A stretch of 64,000 nt of DNA from the NCBI GenBank assembly GCA_022575985.1, contig JAKSXM010000247.1, positions 6,285,501-6,349,500 on the forward strand, read 5' to 3'. The translations under genes and the position numbers were made by a program. Below the pieces are notes generated by a model. The model was not told the DNA's origin and made no database searches. It worked only from the letters and a program-made list of their open reading frames with translations. Position 1 is the stretch's first letter. Every line of letters starts with the position of its first letter. Source of the stretch: Anagrus nilaparvatae. Lineage: Eukaryota > Arthropoda > Insecta > Hymenoptera > Mymaridae. Shown here piece by piece: positions 22,031 through 33,989 of this stretch.

Positions 22031-23889
22031 AAAAAATACTGTCGAGTATCAAAATTATTAACTAAAATCTTAAAGCTAAAAATAAAAAAAATTAAAATAG
22101 CTGTAAAAATAAAAGGATTAGACGTAGAAGGCTAGAAAATAGAACAAATTATTTTTTTCATTTACATATATTTTAGGAGTGTAGCATATTGTACAAAAAG
22201 TTTATTGCTTACCCATTTAATTTGCTGAGAATATTTGCATAGTAATTTTCCTTCTGACTTATCCTGAAATAATATTGTATCATTTTAATTGTATTCAAAA
22301 TACAGTTTGCAAAAGAAAAAAAAAATTTACTACAGTATTAATAGTATTGTGCATAAAATATAAAAAGAAAAATATTACTAACAATATGTATTTTATGAAT
22401 GAAATGCAAAAAATTTAATTTAAAAGATAAATATAACTTAAGGGTAATTCCATGGATAAAACGCACAAAATGATATGTCAGGTCTCAAAAATAGGAAATT
22501 TGGTTTTGTTTCGATAAAACAAGTTAAAAATAGATGATTCCTCGAATTTGAAGGTTTTCTATAAATTTTGAAGGGTGCTTTGCTGATTTAAAGTCTTTTG
22601 GTCAAATTTCTCTCCTCAGCCACCATTTTTGAAAATCCCGTAAAAAAGGTCTAAAAAACTTTAAAGAAAGAAAAAAAAGTAGGTTTTCGATGTAAAATTT
22701 GATGAAAAATTCGAATTTTCAGTCAGATTTTTCCTACTCTACGTCAATTCGCGGGAAAATTCAAATTTGTGTTAAACTTTAAGTGAAAATAACTCAAAAG
22801 TTTCCCGCTAAAAAAAAAAAAAATTTTTCTCAAAATTTTCAAAAATTGCATATATTTTCCTGAAAAAAATTTCCCGAGAGTAATTTTTGTTTTAAGCGAG
22901 TAATACCGATTTTCGTTTTTTTCAATTTTGACTTGTTACTTATTTTGCTGATTTCCCACTAAGTTAAGTAACCAAATGAAAATCTGACCAAAAATTTGAA
23001 TTCTGTGGGAAATTTCACAAAGGTATAGTAAATTTGGTATCCTTTGAATGATAAATCTCAATTCGACAATTTAATTAAAATAGATTATTAAAATAAAGAA
23101 AAAATGAAAATTTATAAAATGGGATTTTTTGATTTTTTTAGATTTTTAGCCTAAAAATCATGTAAAATCTAAAAATAAAAATACTTCTTTTGGAAAAACA
23201 AAACTTATGTCTATTATTAATAAAAATCAATTTTTTTTTTAAGTTTAGAATTTATTTTCTATCAAAATGTCTATAAATAGTTATAAATGTACCCAAAAAT
23301 CAATAAAATCCCAATTCTTTTTGAAAACAACAAAGTGAGAACATTTTATTCAAACCATGCGACATCAAGGGCTTTTCATAAAAACGTGCCGAGTGTATTG
23401 AATAGACATTGTGTAAAGTGATGATTACAATTTATTTAAATAATACATGAAATTTGATTCACATTATTTCTGTCAAAATTTTGAAAAGCAGAATAAAAAC
23501 GAGTGTTAAGTGTTAATTTTTGGAGCAAGTTTTGTGTCGATATTAAATAAATTTAATTCGATTTCTTTCATAACCGGGCACATGAACTTTAAAATTTTTA
23601 AGTTAATATTTCAAATTTTTTTGCTATTAGACAAAAAAAAAACTCATTGGCTAAAAATTTGAAAATTAAAAAAAAAAATAATAAAGCATGGTTAATTTTT
23701 AAATTAAAAAAAAAAATTAGGTGGAGTTTTTTAAATCAAAGTTTGACATCAAAGTTAAATACAACAGGAATTTCCAAGTAACAAAAAAAATAAAATAACA
23801 AATTAGAAAATTCAGCAAAATCTACATCGCTTCGGAAAAAAAGATAAAAATCTGCAAAAAATTAAATATTCAAGGAGAAAAGCTGCCAA
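22031..23889. other. Long non-coding AT-rich stretch
   Basis: I see no gene, array or inverted repeat. It contains many A/T homopolymers and short 'aaaattttc' motifs only. Confidence 0.5.
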
Positions 23890-24620
23890 GGGCATTTAGT
23901 GAGATGACGTCATTACAAAAGGAATTTGCATAAAAATTGGCGCGTTTTATTACCGCCCCTCAAATTTGCAAGAAGAAAGAACGGCCATCTTAACGTTGAA
24001 TAATTGAGGGTGAATTTAGATGGGCTTCTTATCTTCCTACTTCTTATGCATTTTAGCGCGCTAAAATTTGAATTTAATTACTTTTTTTGCAAAAATTGCA
24101 TCATAAAATAAAAATATTTTGTTAAAAAATGTTTTTTTGCAAAGTGCAGCCTTAAAACAACAATAAAAGCATAAATTTTTATTAATAATGACAAATAAAA
24201 TCATTTATTTAAAATTACTCAAACACATAACCTAACTTTCTGCTATACTGATAATTACGTTAAAACTTATAAAAAAATTAATTTTAATGATTTATTTAAT
24301 TAATTATTAACTAAAAGTTAAATAATAAACATTTATCCGTAGGAAAATTAGGAAAATTGGAAAATTTAATAAAATTAGTTTAAATTTTAGCGCTAAAAAG
24401 CATAAGAAGTAGGAAGATAAGAAGCCCATCTAAATTCACCCTGAAGCGCGAGCAGTTCCTCTCAGGTGATTATGAAAAGTGGCTCCAAACATCAGCGCGG
24501 CATTATTACCACGGAATATTGAGAGGGAGAAAATAGACGACGCATAATTTATTATCGAATTCTAACGCGCATCAAAAAGCGGCGGACCAAGAACAACTAG
24601 CAGAATAAAAATAAGCTAAG
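23890..24620. promoter_or_regulatory. Promoter-like island (CRE, E2F-like, YY1/Pho-like sites)
   Basis: A less AT-rich patch split by a MITE. It holds a perfect CRE TGACGTCA (23905-23912), an E2F-like TTGGCGCG (23937-23944) and GCCATCTT (23984-23991, a YY1/Pho-type core). Further CG dinucleotides occur at 24440-24600. This grouping is seen in housekeeping promoters, but no exon or start site could be tied to it, so the call is tentative. Confidence 0.25.
24007..24442. mobile_element. MITE-like element with about 55-65-bp terminal inverted repeats
   Basis: The left end AGGGTGAATTTAGATGGGC (24007) and the right end, its complement to 24442, continue as near-identical inverted repeats for about 60 bp up to a TTTTAGCGC motif. 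The 436-bp element has a non-coding AT-rich middle. It lies inside a promoter-like island. Target duplication is not clear. The class is unknown; the structure fits a non-autonomous DNA transposon. Confidence 0.7.
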
Positions 24621-25200
24621 TTATCTCTACAAAAGCTTTTGTGAGACGTTCATATTTATCTTTTATTCATTTTTTTTAAATTTTATTAATATAATTACTT
24701 TTAAGTGAATATATAATTTAAAAGTAAATTGTTTAGTGTTTTAAACAGTTATCTTCAGTTATTTTAGGTATAAAATTCTAATCTAAAATTGCTATTGATA
24801 AAAAATCTATTAGATTAATTTTACTAAAAATTAATTAAAATTCAATAAACTTTATCTCAAATCAATTTCTATTCATATTATAATTTATTAATATATAGGG
24901 AGCTGCTCATGTGAAAATACTAATCAAATTCAAATATTTATAATTTTGTTGAAATTTTTTTTTATTTATTTTTAAATGCTTTTAAATCAAATTTTTTATT
25001 TAATGTTAATAATGTTAAAATTAATGCTATAATTTGTTATTTCCATTTTAATTAAATTAAATTAGTTTTGTAAATATTTAAAAAATTAAAATCCCATTTT
25101 GCTATTTTGGGGGATACTGCGTCATCAAACATCAAATTAAGTTTAAAAAAAATTTTTTTTTTTTTAAATCTTATATTATTTAATTTTTTGATATTAAATA
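24621..25200. other. AT-rich spacer
   Basis: No features supported; minus-strand frames here are shadows of AT-rich sequence. Confidence 0.5.
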
Positions 25201-26450
25201 TTAAATCGGACGTCCTGCTTGTCACGTTGGATGTGAAAAACGCATTCAACTCAGCTAAGTAGGACGATGTGTTGCACTCCCTCAAGCAGGTATTCCAAGT
25301 TCCAGATTATATGAGAAATATACTGAGAGATTAACTCCAGGAGCGATACCTGCGCTGGAACACGCTCGATGGCACAAGATGTAAAGAACTAAGCGCAGGC
25401 ATAGCGCAGGGTTCAAGTCTGAGCCCTGATCTGTGGAATGCCTTTTACGACGGCTTGCTAAAGATTGAGCTTCCGTATGGATACTCCATGATCGGATACG
25501 CGGATGCTGTTGCTCTAACCATAACAGCTCGAGAGATAGAGGACCAGCAGAATACCTTGGATGAGGCCATGCGCCTTATCAATAGCTGGATGTCGGATCA
25601 CGGACTCAGACTGGCTCCCTCTCGTGGATGATGACGAACATCGGCGGTCCCAGATCAGGGAAGAGGAGGCTGTTGATGACGACAGTCAACTCCATCTTGC
25701 TCGACGGTGCAGAGGTGTGGGCAGACAATGTCTGCATAAAAAAGAACTGCAAGAAACTAAAGGTAGTACAGAGGCGGGGGGCACTTCAAATCGCTCGCTC
25801 GTACAAGACTGTATCAGAGCCAGCGATCCAGTTGGTGGCTCGGGTGATTCCCATCAATCTGCTTGCCTTGGAAAGGCAGGCGATCTATAAACGTGAGGAA
25901 GAAGAGCGCGACGTAGCTTCCGTTCGCGCTCGCTCCCGCACAATGGAATGTTGGCAGTATAGGTGGAATGGTGACTCGAGGGGACGTTGGACGCCTTATC
26001 ATCGACTTGGAAAGCTGGATGAACCGTGATCATGGGGAGGTAGACTTCTACCTCACGCAGTTCCTAACTGGTCACGGTTATTTCCGCAATATGCTTTTCA
26101 AGTGGCGCAAGGTGACATCTCCGGAACGCTTGCATTGCCCGGGCGAGCTGGATACCGCTGAGCACACCTTTTTTGGGTGTCCTCGCTTCGCAGAAGGGCG
26201 ATCGCCCTTCGATGAATGGAGGCCGGAAGGAGTCGTCCCGGAAATGCTGCGCAGTACCGCTAACTGGTACAGTGTGGCAGAGTACGTACGGGTGACACAG
26301 ATTAAAAAAATGGAGGAAAGTTTCCTCTCGTAGGAAACTCTCCTCCTTTATTGACAGGGTATGGCGAAGAAATGCCTTGGCTGCATTGCTTCCGGACCGA
26401 AGTAATACCTAAACAGGGAGCCCCGATCCGGATTTTATGATATTGTCATA
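25201..26450 (+). pseudogene. Non-LTR retrotransposon (R1/I-like) remnant, RT to 3' end
   Basis: Plus-strand copy beginning abruptly at the first RT catalytic motif (LLVTLDVKNAFNSA, 25212 onward). It has stops shortly after (25260 and in the next block), then AGIAQGSSLSPDLWN and an active site altered from YADD to YADA (GYADAVAL). Near 25622 about 90 residues are missing. The frame resumes with GGPRSGKRRLLM and ALERQAIYKREEEE (25628-26029), then shifts to 25968-26333 with NRDHGEVDFYLTQFLTGHGY and a Cys/His motif CPGELDTAEHTFFGCPRF typical of this LINE type's C-terminus. The last 120 bases look like 3' UTR. The loss of the second catalytic Asp, the deletion and the stops mean it is inactive. 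Confidence 0.83.
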
Positions 26451-27065
26451 AATGCAGGAGGGTGGGGAGTTTCTATGAGAATTTGGGGCTGGACCCTTAA
26501 ATTAGCCAAAACTACTCCTAAAAGAGGCACTTTCGCTATATTCGTTTTAGCCTTCTAAGATTTAGTCTAATAAGGTTTTTTAAATAAACATCTCTTGAAG
26601 GGTTATTTTAAAGAATAATAAAAATTTTGTTTAATGCAAAAAAAATTTTTTTTAATTTTGATAAAATTTTTTAAATGATAAAACTTTGCTTACCTTTATT
26701 TTATAAATAAGATAACTTTCTTACCGACCTTTTAGACCAAATCTTAGAGGCCTAGTGCGAAAGTAGAGAAAACACCCCTTTTAGGGGTGGTTTTGGCTAA
26801 TTTAAAAGTGAGGAGTTAAGTTTTAATTGAAAAGACATCAATTTTTGTAATCAGCGACCCAAAAAACCCTATTAGATCGAATCTTGGAGGGCTAGAGCAA
26901 AAGTTGCAAAAACACCACTTTTATGGGTAGTTTTCGCTAATTTAAGGGTCAAGCCCAAATTGCTCATAGAAAAGGCCCCGCGTTTCGTGTTCAGCGACCC
27001 AAAAAACCTACAGTAGACCAAATCTGGTTGCGACCATAAACAATACCAACCCCCCCCCCCCCCCG
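26451..27065. repeat. Dispersed repeat, AGCGACCC family, copy 2, ending in C15
   Basis: Closely related to 1-500: 'agcgacccaaaaaacc' occurs near 26845 and 26995, each after a 'tttaagggtcaagccc'-like block, giving units of about 150 bp. It ends with fifteen consecutive C (27050-27064), where the first copy has an ordinary sequence. Confidence 0.7.
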
Positions 27066-27179
27066 TGATTTGACTGGATTAAAATGTATATTTCATATTT
27101 TTAATTGTAATTTTTAATTTTATTTCTTAATTAGGATAATTTGAATAAAACAAATCCAGACACAATAAAATACTAATGT

Positions 27180-28183
27180 AAAAGGTGATTACCGAGGATA
27201 AAAATGGACTCTATAGGTAAAAAATGGTCCCCACATGATTAAATAAGTAGCAACAGATAGAATTAGCTATCCAGGGGTCCATTGGGCCAAATTAGAAAAA
27301 AATGAGATCTTGCTGTACAAATCGATTCTCAGGGATAAAAATAGACTATAAGGGTGAAAAATAGTTTCAGCAGCATAAAATAAATAATAACTGATAAAGT
27401 CTTTCATTCTGGGTCCTCAAATGATCTTTAAGGGTACAAAATTGGTCCAGCAGGATAAAACAAAGAACAACTGATAAAATCGTCCATCCTGGGTCATATT
27501 GGGTACAATCAAGAAAAAATCAAATCCTGATGTATAAATCGATCCCCAGAGATAAAAATGGACTATAAGGGTACAGAATTGGTCCAAAGGGATAAAACAA
27601 ATAACAACTGATAAAATCGTCTATTCTGGATCATATCGGGGAAAACTCAAATCCTGATGTATAAATCGGTTCTCAGGGATAAAAATGGACTTTAGGGTTA
27701 AAAAATGGGTCCAGTAGAATAAAATAAATAAAAATTTATAAAATCGGCCATCCACCGGCCTATTGGGCTCAATTGGTTTAAAATAAAATCCTGATGTATA
27801 AATTGATCTTTAGGGATGAAAATTAACTTTAGAAGTAAAAATTGGGTCCAGCAAGATAAAACAAATAACAACGTATAAAATAGGAAAAAATGAAATCCTG
27901 ATGAATAAATTGATCCTCAGGGATGATAATCGATTTTAGGGATAAAAAATGGGGCCAAAAAGATAAAACAAATAACAACGGATAAAATCGATCATCCTGG
28001 GGCCTATTGGGCCCAATAGAAAAAATATGCGATCCCGCTGTTCAAATCGATCTCCGGGGAATAAAATGGACTATAAAGGTACAAAACTGGTCTAACAGGA
28101 TATAGCAAAGAACAACAGGATAAAGCAAGGATATAGTCGTCCATCCTGAGTCCTGTTGGGCCCAATCGGGAAAAAATTAAATT
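27180..28183. repeat. Tandem array, unit about 107-145 bp, seven to eight copies
   Basis: Recurring landmarks are 'ggataaaaatggact', 'ggataaaacaaataacaac' and 'atcctgatgtataaatcg'. The first landmark appears near 27195, 27340, 27553, 27677, 27816, 27923 and 28059. The units are diverged. The array ends exactly where the third BEL/Pao remnant begins. Confidence 0.8.
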
Positions 28184-29440
28184 CTGTTAGTATATATTTG
28201 TATACTGATTCAACCGATGTATTGTATTGGTTAAAAGAGCATCCTTCCAGGTTTGTTAAACACCAATGCTCAGCTATGCATACTTTGCTTCCGGAAGCGT
28301 TTTGGTCCCATGTTAAGTCAAAAAATAACCCGGCTAATTGTATTTCTAGGGGTTTGCCTCCTGACCAATTACAGGATTTTTCTCTTTGGTGGGAAGGGAG
28401 AGTAATGGTTAAAGAACCAATAAATCTTGACAACAGCATTTTAAGTAAATCAGTAAATTTACTAAGTGTTGACTGTCATATTACCTCTTCAAAGAAAGAA
28501 TCTAAAATAGTTATATGGAATTTGGTCGATTAATATTCTTCTTTGCTAAAACTCTTAAGAATCACAGCCTATTTACTTAGGTTTATTGACAAAATTTACA
28601 CTAAAAGTAAAATCAAATTGATACAAAAATTTTATTTATTAAATAATCAATGGTTCAAGGTAAAATATTATAGAGGATTTTGTCAATTAATTTTCGTGCC
28701 TGAATTAATTAGAGCGAGAATGACTTGGATTTATTTAGTTCAAGCTAGCTATTTTTCTAAAGCTATTAATTCAAAGAGATATAGATTATATCCACGTATC
28801 ACAATGTGAGTTTATAGTTATAAATCGAAATGATTTAAGCCAAATTCATAAATGTAACACTTGCATAAGGTATAATTCAAAAAAATTACAGCAAAAAATA
28901 GGGATTTTACCAGCCTGTAGAACAATAAAACCCGATAAACCATTTAGAGCAAGCGGAGTAGATTATGCGGGTCCCTTTGACACTATAAGGTTTAGAAGTC
29001 GTGGGGCGCATAAAACGTTATATAAATCATATATAGCCGTGTTTGTATGTATGAACACTAAAGCGGTGCATCTAGAATTAGTCTCTGGGTATTCAAGTCA
29101 AGATTTTATCGCCGCTTTCCAAAGGTTCACGTCAACTAGAGTGCAATGTTCTGAGTTGTTTAGTGATCAGCAAACTACCTTTGTTGGAGCCAATAGAATC
29201 CTCAGAGAAATGTATGATGCTTCATCTGAGTACATAACTCCCCAAGAGCTCCTAATTTTGGCGGAATCTGGGAAGTTGCTGTAAAGAGTTGGAAACCGCC
29301 TACTAACCTCCGAGGAAACATATACCCTGCTTAAACAAATTGAAGCATGCCTTAATCACCTTAATCACCTTAATCCTATATCACCCTAACTACTGCTGAC
29401 ACAATCAGAGTCGTATATATTGCCTGAAGCTAATTATGAA
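28184..29440 (+). pseudogene. pol: BEL/Pao retrotransposon copy C, RNase H to integrase
   Basis: This begins at the RNase H block (LYTDSTDVLYWLKEHPSRF; KSKNNPANCISRGLP) and continues through ITAYLLRFIDKI (28543-28809), a Cys pair region CNTCIRYN, and integrase core blocks KPDKPFRASGVDYAGPFD and TKAVHLELVSGYSSQDFIAAF with the FSDQQTTFVGANRIL Asp block (29039-29284). Beyond 29284 the frame changes, giving ETYTLLKQIEACLN and then three 9-bp copies of 'ccttaatca' in place of the usual sequence. It stops near 29440 with a short match to the Pao C-terminal region. Stops at 28531 and 28807 and a lost integrase Glu region make it inactive. The left edge abuts the satellite array directly. Confidence 0.8.
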
Positions 29441-29900
29441 AAGGTAATTTTAAAGCGTGGGTGCCAAATTTAAGCAAAAAAATTTAAAATTAATGGTACC
29501 CAAGCTTTAAAACACATTATTCAAGAAAAAAAATTTCAAGATGAAAGTGAAAAAAAAATATTACATACTTTAGATATTATCCATCTGACAGTGATTTATT
29601 AGAACTCAATGAAAATAAAAACACGACTAATACAAAATCAAAAGTTAATAATAAAAAAAGGGTTTACGAATTACACGATAAAAGTTCTTATGAGACCAAT
29701 AAAACTGCTATTAAAACGAATACAATATCTGAAGCTTAATGATGAAAAACAACAAATTAAACTTTTAATGCCATACGAATCAAACTTCAAAAGAATGAAA
29801 GAGGAGTTACTAAATGCAAACTTGTTGCACACCTGAAAAAAAGACGCAGAAGGCAACTAATACTCCTCTCCCTACCATAATCGTGAACATTTTTAAATAA
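29441..29900 (+). other. Possible decayed coding segment, unidentified
   Basis: Several alternating plus-strand frames are rich in Lys, Asn and Glu, such as YYPSDSDLLELNENKN and KKRVYELHDKSSYETNKT (about 29570-29740), and a 75-codon ATG frame overlaps at 29609-29836. It may be a relic of an ORF or just AT-rich composition. Confidence 0.15.
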
Positions 29901-30371
29901 GACTAATTTTCTTTCTAGAAAACAATTCGAAAAATTTGAAAATTCCGAAATAATAATAATTTAATTTTTTATTATACTAGATAACTAGATAATTAGAAAA
30001 TTTATAATTTATAGTTGCCTTTAATTAAATCTTTTAGAAAAAACAAAAATTGTATATTTTACTCGTTTCTATAGTATCTTATAATACGCTCGATAGTTTT
30101 CTATAGTTTTTTTTCTCAGGAAAGGGAGAGAATATGAAGCTGTTAGGGTAAGGTAGAGGCAATTATAGCAAACCGTAATTTAAGCCTGCTCAAGAAGAAA
30201 TCTATCATATAATAATAAATATATTGATGATACTAATTAATTTTATTTATTTATTTACTAAGTTCTTTTTACTGTTAGTTACCCTATATATCCTTTTCTT
30301 AAATTCTGAGCATCATAAGTAAATTAATGTATGCAACTACGTATTTGTCTTGCCTGTGCTACAATTTATTT

Positions 30372-30403
<32 letters not shown>

Positions 30404-30894
30404 GTAACAAATTTAAAATATTGTGTAAATCAAGTGGCGACCGTGGTCATTTGGTCAGCTTGCTGAATGTACTCTAAAAACTTATTTAAGTATATGCTAT
30501 TATTTAAAAATTTTGATACCTTACAGGTACCACTCTTGCACCAGCACTTTCTATCCATTTTACATAGGAAGCAGCAATATAACTATCATATATATTTTTA
30601 TTCTTTAATTTTAGTTTGTAACTTAATTCTTGAGTCAAAATACCTAAAAAATATGTTGAATTTGTAAATAACATAATAATGGTGATTATATAAATCATAA
30701 AACTTAAGACAAAAATTTAAGATAATAACGGTATTTATTAAAAATTCATTTCAGCAATACTACTCCGATGTCTGCAATGATAGCAAAGCAACTATCGACT
30801 AAAAATATTTATATCATATTGTGACTACTTTTGGTTTATAAAATAATTAAAAATGCGGGAAATTACATTTTCTAAATGAAAGTCAACTGGTCGT
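29901..30894. other. AT-rich spacer with (TAAA)n microsatellite
   Basis: No gene seen. A clean TAAA microsatellite of about eight units lies at 30372-30403. Confidence 0.6.
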
Positions 30895-31385
30895 AAATTT
30901 CGTTCAATTTACAACTTCCATAGGTTATGTGCGTGTAAGACTTGTATTGTATTTTCTTCATTATAGACAACTTCGATAATAAAAAAATAACACGTCAAGC
31001 CTTACACTAGCGTATACTAAGGAAGTAGTCTATATTAAAAAAATGACACGGTAAGCCTTACACGAAAATTACCTAAGAGAGTAACTTATAATACTTCCTT
31101 AGTTTTTACTAGTTTATGATTGACATGTGTTTTTTTTTATTTTAGACAACTTCCTAAGGTCATGCTTATGTAAGGCTTGACGTGTCGTTTTTTTAATATA
31201 GACTACTTCCTTAGGTTATGCTATTTTTAGGCTTGACGTTTCATTTTTTTCTTATCTCCTACTTCCTTAGCTAGCATTAGTGTTAGGCTTGACGTGTCAT
31301 TTTTTATTATTGCCTACTTCCTTAGGTTACGCTACTGTAATGCTTGACATGCCGTTTTTTTTATTATTACCTAACCTCACGGAAC
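30895..31385. repeat. Tandem array of 57-70-bp units, TTCCTTAGG / GACACGTCA family, with internal orientation switch
   Basis: Units combine 'acttccttagg', 'taaggcttgacgtgtc' and a T-rich tract ending 'tattata'. Between about 30960 and 31090 the units read in the opposite direction ('cacgtcaagcctta'...'aaggaagt') from those at 31090-31370, so the array is partly palindromic. The same family recurs at 50470-50690, 53335-53480 and 54065-54215. Confidence 0.8.
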
Positions 31386-31499
31386 AATACGAATCAAAAC
31401 GATTAAAAAGGTTATCGCATTTATCCGTACAAAATTTTTACGATTGAAAACGATTAAATTTAACCGTTTTTAATCGTTCTTGTTGAAGTATTTCGACCA

Positions 31500-32465
31500 A
31501 GTAAGAGCCATTTTCTTTACTTTATTCGATTTTAGTGATAAACAATATAAAGTATTTTTGAGGAAAAATGCTATTTTTCAAATTTAAAAATATTTGTTCA
31601 TTTATATCCAAGATGGCGGAATAAATTTAAAAAGAGTTGAATAATTAAAGTCGTCAAACCTAATATTCTACGGGTTTCTTGAAGTAAAATTTGAGTGAAA
31701 AATCATACGCATACTGTCTGAAAATTTTTTCGGGTTTTTTCAAAATAACGGTTATTCCAAGCTTGTATTTAAAGAGCGTTCCAACAATACGAAAACCTTA
31801 TTTACGATAAAAAAATTTCGGAATAAAGAAATATGAATAAGTTTTGATACCTGTATCATTAGAAAATTTGTAGATTTTTTCAAGACGGCGGACATGAAAT
31901 TCTGAAAGCCTTTTCAATTTTTGACATTTAAATAGAAACTCCATCAGAGTTTATTTAAATGATTCTCTTATTTTGTCAAAAGCGGAAAAATTTTTCGAAT
32001 TTCCAAAATGCCCGATTAAAAAAATTTAAAAAAAATAAGTTTTACGCATAATTTTTGAGCTCAACAACAATGAATTTCCGATAAAAAATTTCAAATTTCC
32101 AACCTTAAATAATTTTCCGTTTTTCCAAGATGGCTGGCTAAAGATCCATGGTAAGAAAAATTTTTTTTCGATTTTCCAGGATAGTGGTAGAAGAATTAAT
32201 AAAACTACGTTTTAAACATTATAGGGGTTTCTTAAGCCCAATAATAACGTATTTTTGAAAAAAAAATTTCTAATTTCCACCCTTCGATTTTCCAAGATGT
32301 CGGACATAAAATTTAAAAACACGTTAAAAAAATGGAAATCTTCTTGTAAGTAGGAATCCGGATTTGGTTAAAAATTATTATATTAAAAATAATATCCGAA
32401 AAATGATTTGCAAAGAAAATTTGTCGGTTTTTCCAAAATGGTGGACATGAAATTCCAGAAGCCTT
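31500..32465. repeat. Diverged tandem array with CCAAGATGGCGG motif
   Basis: Six to seven old units are recognisable by 'ttttccaagatggcgga' or close variants near 31608, 31880, 32000, 32124, 32289 and 32432, usually followed by 'cataaaattt'. It is a degraded relative of the 128-bp array at 49560-50470. Confidence 0.65.
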
Positions 32466-32640
32466 TTCAATTTTTGACATTTAAATTAATTTTCAAAGGG
32501 TTTGATATCTCATTTCGTAGTGGTCGTAGCTAAAAATAAGCTCCAGAAATGAAAACAGCGACCCAAAATACCTGTTGGATCAGGTTTTCAGCCTAAAATA
32601 TGCAGTTTTTAATAGGTTAAATACAATTAAAATTAAATTC
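32466..32640. repeat. Fragment of the 309-bp repeat family
   Basis: Contains 'gatatctcatttcgtagtgg', 'gctccagaaatgaaaa' and 'gcgacccaaaatacctgtt', which match the right arm of the palindromic array at 51241-53088. Confidence 0.7.
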
Positions 32641-33270
32641 GATAATTCCATTTATTTTAACATGGAACATGTTTATAGGTAGGGGTACCCAGGAAATCAG
32701 AAAATCAAAAAAGTACGATTTAAGAGGGGGGTCAAATTGAACTTAGAACAGTTTCAAATTTGGGACTCATAATAATCCGGGCTTAGAGACTTAAAATGTT
32801 TTCGATTTAGGGATCTAGAATAATAAACGCGTTTAGGGAATCAGAATAGTTTGCGTTCAGAATCTTAACACCTATCATACGTAATAATTACAAAATATAA
32901 AAATAGCAAATTGTAAAGTAATGTTGCATAATCTTTATGCATTTTACCTAGTGTTCAGCTGTAGGTAAAAATGTACCATGCATTTTGATTGTGTTTACAC
33001 AAACCGGTTATAAGTTTTTTTAAAATATTTTATTTATTTTTATTAGTAAAAACAGTCATCAAAGTTTTTATTTTTATTAAAATAAAATAATACCTTTTAA
33101 TTAATTACAATAATTACTTGAAAACTTTAAATCATAACCTCTTGAGGTTACAAATTGTTACCACTTTAAAATATATGTATAGATATTTGAAAATTTAAAA
33201 TAAAACGTTTTTTATTTAATTTATACGAGGTTTAAAAATATGCTAATAAAACAATAAATTATATGAAACA
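32641..33270. other. AT-rich spacer
   Basis: No gene or strong repeat recognised. Confidence 0.45.
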
Positions 33271-33674
33271 ATAACTGTTTCCTCATAGAGGAACCATGAT
33301 TTTAGGTGAAATTTTGATTTCTGATTTTTTGGCATCTAATAAGGGGAGTTCAATACATTTGGAACACCAATTTACACCAAATTGTTATGAATAAGTTTTT
33401 TATATTGAAAAAACACGCAGACTACCGTTAGTTCATTCCAATGGGCCTTGTGGGCCTAGAAACGTAGGACTTAATGTTTTGAAATTGAGTTTTTCGGTAA
33501 TTTTCAATGAAACGCCAAATTCTTGCAACTTAACCAAAACATTTCTAGTTAATCCCATTTTGGTTCCTCATAGAGGAACCTTTGTGATAGGTGAAATTTT
33601 GATTTTCGATATTTTGGTATATAAGCACGTTTTGAGACCTCAGGAAGCTAAAAAACCGGTTTTAAAAAAAAGTC

Positions 33675-33713
<39 letters not shown>

Positions 33714-33900
33714 CTGTATGTATGTATGTATGTATGTATGTATGTTGGACTGTAACCGGTGATATTTCACAGCCAACACGACATTAAGACCTAATTTTTT
33801 TTTCAAAATTTTTTTTACCAAAAAATCTCGAAGTACTTTTATTTTTTTTTAATTTGGATGTAATACCTCATTTTTTTCCATAAAAGTACTGATATCTAGA
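33271..33900. repeat. Dispersed repeat with GGTTCCTCATAGAGGAACC palindrome and GT/GTAT microsatellite
   Basis: The near-palindrome 'ggttcctcatagaggaacc' occurs at 33563-33581 (a partial copy near 33280). It is followed by 'cacgttttgagacctcagga', then a (TG)n(TATG)n microsatellite (33675-33746) and 'ccggtgatatttcaca'. The same order of parts is found at 59391-59690, so this is a dispersed mobile repeat. A 102-codon frame over the microsatellite is not a gene. Confidence 0.75.
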
Positions 33901-33989
33901 AGTATTGTTTTTACTCGATAAATCGAAACTTATAATTTATTTTTTGAAAATTTTTTTCTCAAAATTTTTTTCACCACAAAATACAAAAA

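Noticed and set aside
22440..23880. Possible gene in a long unannotated stretch
   Set aside because: All frames are closed at short intervals and composition is uniform; no splice-bounded island was found.
27180..28183. Possible CRISPR-like array
   Set aside because: Units are 107-145 bp, diverged and without unique spacers; this is a eukaryotic tandem repeat. No cas-like gene is present anywhere.
33479..33787. 102-codon ORF with Val-Cys and Cys-Met-Tyr-Val repeats
   Set aside because: Covers a GT/GTAT microsatellite within a dispersed repeat.
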